A stretch of 51,056 nt of DNA from Micromonosporaceae bacterium (GTDB lineage Bacteria > Actinomycetota > Actinomycetes > Mycobacteriales > Micromonosporaceae): positions 1-51,056 of the forward strand of contig SLSW01000066.1 of the NCBI GenBank assembly GCA_007130245.1, written 5' to 3'. Under the pieces are notes generated by a model that saw nothing but the letters and a program-made list of their open reading frames with translations, did not search any database and had not been told where the DNA came from. The position numbers and the translations under genes were made by a program. This document shows positions 30,378 through 38,193 of this stretch, in pieces (the stretch's first letter is position 1; each line of letters begins with the position of its first letter).

Positions 30378-31843
30378 ACCTGTTGGACCGCACCCGGTCG
30401 GTGCTGGACCGCGCCCGCCAGCTCTACCGCGGCACCGGGCACGAGCCCCGCCTGGCGGAGATGGGCGAGCGGCTGGACGAGCCGCTGCGGGTGGCGATCG
30501 CCGGGCGGGTCAAGGCCGGTAAGTCCACCCTTCTCAACGCGCTGGTCGCTGACCGGCTGGCGCCGACGGATGCGGGTGAGTGCACCCGCATCGTCACCTG
30601 GTATCAGGACGGCCACACCTACCAGGTGACCGCTCATCCCCGCGGTGAGCAACCACGGCAGCTGCGGTTCCACCGCGACGCCGGCGCCATCGAGGTCGAC
30701 CTGAACGGACTCGCCCCGGAGAAGGTCACCAGCCTGACCGTCACCTGGCCATCGCAGGCACTGCGCACCGCCACCCTGATCGACACCCCGGGCATCGGGT
30801 CGCTATCGGACCAGGTGGCCGGACGGGCATTCGAGCTGCTCGCCCCGGAGGACGAGGAAACTCCGGCCGATGCGGTGCTCTACCTGCTGCGCCACCTGCA
30901 CCGCAACGATCTGGACTTTCTGCGGGCGTTCCACGACACGGAGGTGTCGCAACCCAACCCGGTCAACGCGATCGGTATTCTGTCCCGTGCGGACGAGATC
31001 GGGGTGGGTAGGCTCGACTCGGTCGCCTCCGCCCGCCGCATCGCCACCCGCATGGCGGCCGATCCGAACGTCCGCCGGGTGGTGCAGACCGTGGTGCCGG
31101 TGGCCGGGCTGCTGGCCGAGACCGCGGCCACCCTCACCGAGAGCGAGGTCGCCCAACTGCGCAAGGTGGCGGAGCTTCCGGTCCGGGAGGCCGAGTCGCT
31201 GCTGTTGTCGGCCGACCGGTTCGTGCAGCAGATGCCCGAGCTCGGCCTGACCTCCATCGAACGCGAGGCGCTGCTGGCCCGGTTCGGCATGTACGGGGTG
31301 CGGCTGGTGATCAGCATGATGCGACACAAGGTGGCCACCACCGCCACCGAGCTGGCCGCGGAGTTGACCGACCGCAGCGGCATCAGCGACCTGCGGGAGG
31401 TGCTCAGCTCGCTGTTCTTCGAACGGCGGGATGTCCTCAAGAGCCGCTCCGCGCTGCTGGCGCTGGATCGGCTCACCCGCACCGAACCCCGTTCCGGCAG
31501 TGAGGCGGTCGCTGCCGAGGTCGAGGAGATCATCGCCTCCGCGCACCCTTTCCGCGAGCTGCAGGTGCTCTCGGCGATCCGGGCGGGATGGGTCACCGGC
31601 AAGCCCGATGTCGTGGCCGAGTTGGAGCGGCTCATCGGCGGCGCCGGTGCCGCGACCCCACTACGGCTCGGTCTACCGGCCGACGCCGACGACCCGACCG
31701 TGGCCGCCGCGGCCGGTGACGCGCTGGCCCGTTGGCAACGCCGGGCGGAGAACCCACTCACCGGCCACGAATTGGCGATCGCCGCCCGGGTGGCGATCCG
31801 CTCCTGCGAAGGCATGCTCGCCGCGCTCCAGGAGCGCCGGTGA
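30374..31843 (+). CDS. Dynamin-like GTPase (IniC-like)
   Basis: VAIAGRVKAGKSTLLNALV P-loop, LIDTPGIGSLS, ILSRADEIG; ATGA overlap with the preceding gene. Confidence 0.88.
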   Translation: MNLLDRTRSVLDRARQLYRGTGHEPRLAEMGERLDEPLRVAIAGRVKAGKSTLLNALVADRLAPTDAGECTRIVTWYQDGHTYQVTAHPRGEQPRQLRFHRDAGAIEVDLNGLAPEKVTSLTVTWPSQALRTATLIDTPGIGSLSDQVAGRAFELLAPEDEETPADAVLYLLRHLHRNDLDFLRAFHDTEVSQPNPVNAIGILSRADEIGVGRLDSVASARRIATRMAADPNVRRVVQTVVPVAGLLAETAATLTESEVAQLRKVAELPVREAESLLLSADRFVQQMPELGLTSIEREALLARFGMYGVRLVISMMRHKVATTATELAAELTDRSGISDLREVLSSLFFERRDVLKSRSALLALDRLTRTEPRSGSEAVAAEVEEIIASAHPFRELQVLSAIRAGWVTGKPDVVAELERLIGGAGAATPLRLGLPADADDPTVAAAAGDALARWQRRAENPLTGHELAIAARVAIRSCEGMLAALQERR

Positions 31844-31889
31844 TCTCGCACCATCCATCTGACCATCCACTGACGAGCACGGAGCAACG

Positions 31890-33914
31890 ATGTACGTAGT
31901 CGGCATCGACCTCGGGACCACCTTCACCGCCGCGGCGGTATGGCGCAACGGACACGCGGAGATAGCCTCGTTGGGCAGCCGGGCGGCGGTGATCCCGTCC
32001 GTGGTGCTGCTGCGCGACGACGAGACGGTGCTGACCGGCGAGACCGCCAACCGGCGTGGCCTGACCGAGCCGCAACGGCTGGCCCGCGAGTTCAAGCGCC
32101 GGCTCGGCGACACCACGCCGATCCTGCTCGGCGGCACCCCCTACTCCGCCGAGGCGCTGATGGCGCGGCTGCTGAGGTGGACCCTGGACGAGGTGGCCAC
32201 GCGCGAGGGCGGGCAACCGTCGCGGCTGTGCATCAGCCACCCGGCGAACTGGGGGCCGTACAAGCGGGATCTGCTGGTGAACGCGGTACGGATGGCCGAC
32301 ATCGACATCCCCACCACGTTCGTCACCGAGCCGGAAGCGGCCGCGGTCTTCTATGCCCAGCAGCAGCGGGTGGAGCCGGGGGCGACCGTGGCCGTGTACG
32401 ACCTCGGCGGCGGCACCTTCGACGCGGCGGTGCTACGCAAGACCGCGCACGGATTCGAGATCCTCGGCCAGCCGGAGGGCATCGAGCGCCTCGGCGGCAT
32501 CGACGTCGACGCGGCCGTGTTCGCGCACGTTCAGCAGGCGATCGGCGACGCCCTGGCGGAGCTGGACGAGGACGACCCGGCCGCGATGGCCGCGGTGGCG
32601 CGGCTACGGGAAGAGTGCGTGGAGGCCAAGGAGGCACTGTCGACCGACACGGACGTGTCCATCCCGGTGCTGCTGCCCAACCTGTCCACCGAGGTACGGC
32701 TCACCCGGGCGGAGCTGGAAGCGATGGTGCGCCCGACCCTGCACAGCACGATCGAGGCGTTGCGCCGGGCACTGCGTTCGGCCCGGGTCGAGCCGGAGGG
32801 CCTGCACTCGGTGCTGCTGGTCGGCGGCTCGTCCCGGATGCCGATCGTGGCCCAGCTGGTCGGCGCCGAGCTCGGGCGTCCGGTGGCCGTCGACGCCCAC
32901 CCGAAGCACGCGATCGCACTCGGGGCGGCGTGGCTGGCCAGCGGCGTGGAGCCGACGCCGCCCGGGCCAGCGCAGACCACCGGTGCCGGGGGCGTGGCTG
33001 GCACCGACACCACGGGCGGAGCAGGAACCAACGCGGCGGTCGCAGGCGCGGCCGGCGCGGCAACCGGCGCAGCGGCCGACGCAGCGGCCGGCGCAGCGGC
33101 CGGCGCAGCGACCGGCGCTGGGGCGACCGGGTCGGCCGGCGGCGGAGCGCGGTACACGGCCAGTGCCCGGGTGCAGTCCGACCACAGCGCTTCCGGCCGC
33201 ACCGTACCGCCGGGCCCGGATGACCATCGGGCGACATCTCCGGATCGCACCGCCGACGACCACACCGCTATGCACCCGGTGGTGAGCGACGGTGGTGACC
33301 GGGAGCCGCCGGTGCCGGACACGGGTCGGCCCAGCCGCAGCAAGCCGTTGTTGGTCGGGTCCGCTGTGGCCGCGGTCGCGGTGCTGGCGATCGCGCTCGG
33401 CTGGACGCTCGGGGTGGGCGCCGGAGATGAGGCCGACGCCGGCGGGCAGGCGACCCCGGACCCGGCAACGACGCCGGATGCCACCCCGCCACCGACCGAG
33501 GAACAGCTGCCGATCGACGAACAGTGCAGCGACGAGATCCGGGCCAACCCGCGCTGGGTATGCCTGACCAGCGCGACCCTCGACGCGCAGGGGCAGTTGG
33601 TCGTGGAGTACGAGGCGGACTGGGCGGGCGAGGTGCCCAACATCAGCGGCGGCTTCCACCTGCACGTCTACGGCGGGGACGGCACGACCCCACCGGACGA
33701 GACCATGGGTAACCACTACCAGCCGGCCGGTGACCGCGGCAGCTGGCGCGTGTGGGACCAGGACCCGATCACGCTGTCTCCCGACGACGTCGCGCAATAC
33801 ATCGGCGACAGCCCGAAGGTGTGCGCCCGGATCGCCGACGGCAATCACCACCTCGTGCCCGCGGACGGTGGTGGTTTCACCACCGGCAACTGTGTGCCGA
33901 TCCAGCGTCCCTGA
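31890..33914 (+). CDS. Hsp70-family (actin-like) ATPase, membrane-anchored, with exported four-Cys C-terminal domain (copy 1)
   Basis: VVGIDLGTTFTAAAVW; VAVYDLGGGTFDAAVL; VLLVGGSSRMPIV; Ala-rich linker, TM LLVGSAVAAVAVLAIALGWTLGVG, C-terminal domain EQCSDEIRANPRWVCLTSATL...KVCARIADGNHH...GNCVPIQ. Confidence 0.9.
   Translation: MYVVGIDLGTTFTAAAVWRNGHAEIASLGSRAAVIPSVVLLRDDETVLTGETANRRGLTEPQRLAREFKRRLGDTTPILLGGTPYSAEALMARLLRWTLDEVATREGGQPSRLCISHPANWGPYKRDLLVNAVRMADIDIPTTFVTEPEAAAVFYAQQQRVEPGATVAVYDLGGGTFDAAVLRKTAHGFEILGQPEGIERLGGIDVDAAVFAHVQQAIGDALAELDEDDPAAMAAVARLREECVEAKEALSTDTDVSIPVLLPNLSTEVRLTRAELEAMVRPTLHSTIEALRRALRSARVEPEGLHSVLLVGGSSRMPIVAQLVGAELGRPVAVDAHPKHAIALGAAWLASGVEPTPPGPAQTTGAGGVAGTDTTGGAGTNAAVAGAAGAATGAAADAAAGAAAGAATGAGATGSAGGGARYTASARVQSDHSASGRTVPPGPDDHRATSPDRTADDHTAMHPVVSDGGDREPPVPDTGRPSRSKPLLVGSAVAAVAVLAIALGWTLGVGAGDEADAGGQATPDPATTPDATPPPTEEQLPIDEQCSDEIRANPRWVCLTSATLDAQGQLVVEYEADWAGEVPNISGGFHLHVYGGDGTTPPDETMGNHYQPAGDRGSWRVWDQDPITLSPDDVAQYIGDSPKVCARIADGNHHLVPADGGGFTTGNCVPIQRP
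33042..33120. repeat. 12-bp tandem repeats (GCAGCGGCCGGC-like) coding the Ala/Gly linker of Hsp70-like 1
   Basis: ggcgcagcggccgacgcagcggccggcgcagcggccggcgcagcgaccggc read directly. Confidence 0.85.
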
Positions 33915-33931
33915 CACTGCCCCGTGCAGTC

Positions 33932-34003
33932 CCACCGTTGATCCGGGGCCTGCGTGCATGGTTTGATCGTCAGTCACGCACACAGGACCCGGATCCTCGA
34001 TGG
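33932..34003. repeat. Diverged relative of the palindromic repeat family
   Basis: CCACCGTTGATCCGGGGCCTGCGTGCATGGTTTG ... CAGTCACGCACACAGGACCCGGATCCTCGATGG; same architecture, many substitutions. Confidence 0.6.
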
Positions 34004-34014
34004 AGTTGGCTCGA

Positions 34015-34034
34015 GTGCGTACAAGTACGCAGAC
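34015..34034 (+). promoter_or_regulatory. Inverted repeat GTGCGTACAAGTACGCAGAC upstream of iniB2
   Basis: Perfect TGCGTA-CAAG-TACGCA core; shared with 40225-40243. Confidence 0.7.
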
Positions 34035-34134
34035 GGCGCGGCCCGGTTGACGTTGTATGGCGGATGTGAGGAGCGACCTGCTCCCCACCGCCCGGCCCGG
34101 CCGGGCGCGCCACAATAATGACGAAGGGGCAGAC

Positions 34135-35592
34135 ATGCCGGACATCAACGTGTACGAAGCGTTCAAGGAGCTGGTCCAGCGGTTGCTGAGCGGTGACCAG
34201 GAGGTCGCCGAGCTGGCCGCCACCGACCCGGAGGGCCTGCTGGCCGCCTACGGGATCACCGATGGCAACCTGGACGGGGTCGACTTCCGCCAGGCCGTCG
34301 ACGAGTGCTACCACGACTACGAGCTGCCGGCGGGCAGCAAGCAGGCGCTGGACAGCTACGTGGCCGGTGGCGCCGCGCCCGACCACTACCAGGTGAAGTC
34401 GCCGCCGGCGGCGGAGGGACACCAGACGGCGGAGCACGCGGTGCAGCACCTGCAGTACGTCACCTACGCGACGTACGAGAACAACGAGACCGTCACCCGG
34501 GAGATCGTCAACCAGCAGTTCACGATCGACCAGTCGGACAACCGGGCATTCGACATCGACAACAGCACCGACGTGGCCGTCGACGTGGGCCGCAACTTCG
34601 ACGGTGACATCACCGTCGCGCCGACCACGGCGGCCGGCGACGGGGCCGTGGCCAACACCGGCGACGACAACGTCTTCGGCACCGGCGAGGGCGACGTGCT
34701 TGCCGCCAGCCGCGGCGGCGAGGTCACCTCCGCAGACCGGGGCGCGATCGTCGGCGACGAGAACATCCGCGCCGACGGGGACGGGGACGTGCTCAACGCC
34801 ACCCGGGGCAGCGAGATCAACGCCGCCACCGGCGACGGTGCGGTGCAGGGCGAGCGGATCGAGGGCGTCAACACCGGCGAGTTCGAGGGAGCGCTGGCCG
34901 GCCGCGACGTCGAAGGTGCCACCAACACCGGACAGTTCGACGGCGTCCAGGCTGGTGAGGATGTCCGCGGCGCGGTCAACACCGGGGAGAACACGGGCGT
35001 CAACGCCGATGGTCGGGTCGAGGGCACGGTCGTCGGCGACGACAACCAGACCGCCAACCTGGACATCAACACCAGCGGTGGTGCCGGCGGCGACGCCTCC
35101 GCCGCCGGTGGTGACGTTTCCGGCGGCGGCTTCGGCGACGCCCGGATCGACTCGCGCGACGAGATCCGTGACGTCGACGGCAGTGTCACCAGTGGCGACG
35201 GCACCGGCGGCACCGGCGGCGACGGCGGCAGTGGCGACGTCGGCCCGATCAATCTCAACTTCGGCGACGGCGACCAGACCAACACCGGTGACGTGCGGGA
35301 CTCGGCGGTGGCCAGCGGTGGCGACGCCACCAACGAGCAGGTCAACGAGGGCGACGACGGGCCGATCAAGCTGGGCGACGACCCGTCGGCGGGGGAGCTC
35401 CTGCGCGGGCTGCTGGACGAGGAGCGGGCTGAGGAAGCCGAGCCCGCGCCGGAGGAGGAGACGGATGTGGAGATCCTGCCGGTGCCGGCTCCGGGCGAGG
35501 AGCTGGAAGAGGGGTCGAGCCAGGACATCACCCAGCTGGAGGATCTCGCGACGGAGTCCAGCCAGGAGGACGACGCATCCCTGGGGGTCTGA
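34135..35592 (+). CDS. IniB N-terminal domain-containing protein 2
   Basis: MPDINVYEAFKELVQRLLSGDQEVAELAATDPEGLLAAYGITDGNLDGVDFRQAVDECYHDY; Gly/Asp/Asn repeat body; shares GDDNQxAxxDIN and INxNFGD blocks with IniB-like 1. Confidence 0.86.
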   Translation: MPDINVYEAFKELVQRLLSGDQEVAELAATDPEGLLAAYGITDGNLDGVDFRQAVDECYHDYELPAGSKQALDSYVAGGAAPDHYQVKSPPAAEGHQTAEHAVQHLQYVTYATYENNETVTREIVNQQFTIDQSDNRAFDIDNSTDVAVDVGRNFDGDITVAPTTAAGDGAVANTGDDNVFGTGEGDVLAASRGGEVTSADRGAIVGDENIRADGDGDVLNATRGSEINAATGDGAVQGERIEGVNTGEFEGALAGRDVEGATNTGQFDGVQAGEDVRGAVNTGENTGVNADGRVEGTVVGDDNQTANLDINTSGGAGGDASAAGGDVSGGGFGDARIDSRDEIRDVDGSVTSGDGTGGTGGDGGSGDVGPINLNFGDGDQTNTGDVRDSAVASGGDATNEQVNEGDDGPIKLGDDPSAGELLRGLLDEERAEEAEPAPEEETDVEILPVPAPGEELEEGSSQDITQLEDLATESSQEDDASLGV

Positions 35593-35598
35593 CCGCTG

Positions 35599-35636
35599 GG
35601 TAGGGTAGGTCCGCGCGACAGCGGGCCTACCCTACC
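35599..35636 (+). terminator. 16-bp stem-loop between iniB2 and the second Hsp70-like gene
   Basis: GGTAGGGTAGGTCCGC-gcgaca-GCGGGCCTACCCTACC (one wobble). Confidence 0.75.
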
Positions 35637-35687
35637 TCGTTGGTCGACCGACCAACCCGATTCAACATCAAACCCGGAGCAACCATC

Positions 35688-37517
35688 ATGTATGCACTCG
35701 GCATCGACCTCGGCACGACCTACACCGCGGCGGCGACCTGGCGCCACGGTCAGGTCGAGATAGCCTCGCTGGGCAGCCGGTCGACCGCCATCCCGTCGGT
35801 GGTGCTGCTGCGCGAGGATGAATCGTTCCTGGTCGGCGAGGCGGCCAACCGGCGCGGGCTGACCGAGCCGCACCGGGTGTCGCGGGAGTTCAAGCGCCGC
35901 CTCGGGGACACCACTCCGATCCTGCTGGGCGGGGTGCCCTACTCGGCGGAGGCGCTCATGGCCCGGCTGCTGCGGGCCGTGGTCGAGGAGGTCTCCGGGC
36001 GGGAGGGCGGCGCGCCGGCGACGATCGGCATCTCCCACCCGGCCAACTGGGGACCGTATAAGACCGATCTGCTCACGCAGGCCACCCGTCTGGCCGACCT
36101 GGACCGGCCGGTGACGTTGCTGTCCGAACCGGAGGCGGCGGCGACCTTCTACGCCCAGCAGCAACGGCTCGAGCCCGGCAGCATCGTGGCGGTCTACGAC
36201 CTCGGCGGCGGCACGTTCGACGCCGCGGTGCTGCGCAAGACCGCGCGGGGATTCGAGATCCTGGGCCAGCCGGAGGGGATCGAGCGTCTCGGCGGCATCG
36301 ACTTCGACGCTGCGGTGTTCGCGCACGTCCGCCAGTCGCTCGGCGACACCCTGCCGGAACTGGACGAGGACGATCCGCAGGTGGTGGCGGCGGTGGCGCG
36401 GCTGCGGGACGAGTGCGTGGCGGCGAAGGAGGCGCTGTCGACCGACACCGACACCACCATCCCGGTGCTGCTGCCGAATCTGTCCACCGAGGTGCGGCTG
36501 ACCCGTGCCGAGCTGGAGGAGATGGTGCGACCGGTGCTGCACGAGACGGTGCAGGCACTACGCCGGGCGCTGACCTCGGCACAGGTGGCCGCGGACCAGG
36601 TGCACTCGGTGCTGCTGGTGGGGGGCTCGTCCCGGATACCGATCGTGGCCCAGCTGGTCGGGGCCGAACTCGGCCGCCCGGTCGCGGTGGACGCCCATCC
36701 CAAGCACGCGGTCGCCGCGGGAGCGGCCTGGGCTGCCAGCGTCGAGATGCCACATCCGACAGCCACAGAGCCGGCGCCCGCTCCGCCCGCACCCGCGCCC
36801 GCGCCGGAACCCGCCGCACCCCCGCCCCCGCCCGCGCCCGCGCCGGCTGTCGGCACCGCCCGCGTGCCGACTCCCGCCTCCACACCGACATCTTCGACGG
36901 TCGCGGCCCCTACCACCAAGGCCGGCGACCACGATCGCGCCGGGGAGGGGGGCAGCGGGTTCCGCGGCGCAGCGGGACGGCTCCGCAGCACGATTGCGGG
37001 ACCGCGCGCATGGCAGGTAGCCGGCGGTGTGGTGGTGGTGGCACTGCTCGCCGCGGGCGGTGTGTCACTGGCCCAGGCCGGCGGAGGCGCCGCGGAGGAG
37101 GACACGACCGGCGGCGCTGCCGCCGCCGCGGTCGAGGAGTGCACCGAGGAGATCCAGGCGAACCAGCGCTGGATCTGCCTGACCAGCGCCTCGTTCGACG
37201 CGCAGGGACGGCTGGTCATCGAGTACGACGCCGATTTCGCCGGAGCGACGCCGGATAAGTCGTTCGGCTTCCACATGCACCTCTACGGCGGGGACGGCAT
37301 CGACCCTCCAGCCGAGGTGATGGGCTTTCAGTCTGACAACCCCGGCACGTGGTACATCGAGGACAGCGACCCGGCGGTGATTCCCGCCGACGAGGTGCCC
37401 TCCGTTATCGGCGACGCGCCGAAGGTGTGCGCCCGTATCGCCGGCCCGGACCACCAGCTGGTCCAGGACAACGCCGGCGGTTTCCAGACCGGCAACTGCG
37501 TCACGATCAGCCGCTGA
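35688..37517 (+). CDS. Hsp70-family (actin-like) ATPase, membrane-anchored, with exported four-Cys C-terminal domain (copy 2)
   Basis: MYALGIDLGTTYTAAATW; VAVYDLGGGTFDAAVL; Pro/Ala linker; TM VAGGVVVVALLAAGGVSLA; C-terminal EECTEEIQANQRWICLTSASF...KVCARIAGPDHQ...GNCVTIS. Confidence 0.9.
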   Translation: MYALGIDLGTTYTAAATWRHGQVEIASLGSRSTAIPSVVLLREDESFLVGEAANRRGLTEPHRVSREFKRRLGDTTPILLGGVPYSAEALMARLLRAVVEEVSGREGGAPATIGISHPANWGPYKTDLLTQATRLADLDRPVTLLSEPEAAATFYAQQQRLEPGSIVAVYDLGGGTFDAAVLRKTARGFEILGQPEGIERLGGIDFDAAVFAHVRQSLGDTLPELDEDDPQVVAAVARLRDECVAAKEALSTDTDTTIPVLLPNLSTEVRLTRAELEEMVRPVLHETVQALRRALTSAQVAADQVHSVLLVGGSSRIPIVAQLVGAELGRPVAVDAHPKHAVAAGAAWAASVEMPHPTATEPAPAPPAPAPAPEPAAPPPPPAPAPAVGTARVPTPASTPTSSTVAAPTTKAGDHDRAGEGGSGFRGAAGRLRSTIAGPRAWQVAGGVVVVALLAAGGVSLAQAGGGAAEEDTTGGAAAAAVEECTEEIQANQRWICLTSASFDAQGRLVIEYDADFAGATPDKSFGFHMHLYGGDGIDPPAEVMGFQSDNPGTWYIEDSDPAVIPADEVPSVIGDAPKVCARIAGPDHQLVQDNAGGFQTGNCVTISR

Positions 37518-38193
37518 CCGCGTCGCCGCGCGCGCGTGCCCGCAACGCGGCCAGGTCCCGGATCACCACCCGCAACCGGCTGGTCTCGATCCATCCCAGT
37601 GACCGCAGCGCGCCCAGTGCCTTGCTGACCGCCTCGCGCGAGGACCCGGTCCAGCTCGCCAGCTCGTCCTGGCTCAGCGGCATCGCGATCTGCACACCGT
37701 CGCCGGCCGGTTGCCCGAACCGCTCAGCCAGCTCCACCAGGCGGGCGGCCACCCGGCCGGTGGTGTCCTGGGCGCCGAACTCGACCCGCTTTCGATCGGC
37801 GTCGCGCAATCTACTCACCACCATGCGCGGCAGCATCGCCGCCACCCGCGGATGTTCGGCCAGGAACGCGTCGAACTCCGGCAGCAGCACCACCAGGCCG
37901 ATGGTCTCCTTCAACGCGGTCACGGTCGCCGAGCGCGGCTGGCGGTCGATCGCCGCGAGTTCACCGACCAGCGCGCCACGGTCGCGCACCGCCAGCACCA
38001 CCTCACCGCCGAGCTGTGTGCCGGTGGCCACCTTGACCTGGCCGGTCATCAGCACCACCACCCAGTCGGACCGGTCGTGTTCGTGGAACAGCACCTCGTC
38101 GCGGCGCCACCGTGTCATCCGGCCCCGTCCCCGCAACGAACGGGCCTCCGCCTCGGTCAGCGAAGACCAGAACTGGTCGGTGTCCCAGCTCAC
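37507..38193 (-). CDS. Crp/Fnr family transcriptional regulator
   Basis: Cyclic-nucleotide fold GQVKVATGTQLGGEVVLAVRDRGALVGELAAIDRQPRSATVTAL; HTH LSQDELASWTGSSREAVSKALGALRSLGWI. Confidence 0.93.
   Translation of the reverse strand: MSWDTDQFWSSLTEAEARSLRGRGRMTRWRRDEVLFHEHDRSDWVVVLMTGQVKVATGTQLGGEVVLAVRDRGALVGELAAIDRQPRSATVTALKETIGLVVLLPEFDAFLAEHPRVAAMLPRMVVSRLRDADRKRVEFGAQDTTGRVAARLVELAERFGQPAGDGVQIAMPLSQDELASWTGSSREAVSKALGALRSLGWIETSRLRVVIRDLAALRARARGDAVSG

Noticed and set aside
33042-33120. Regular GC-rich repeats considered as a CRISPR-like array
   Set aside because: 12-bp in-frame tandem repeats with no spacers; they encode an Ala/Gly linker.
34464-36542. 692-aa minus-strand ORF opposite iniB2/hsp70-2
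   Set aside because: Ser/Pro/Thr-rich mirror of the IniB repeat codons; no motif.
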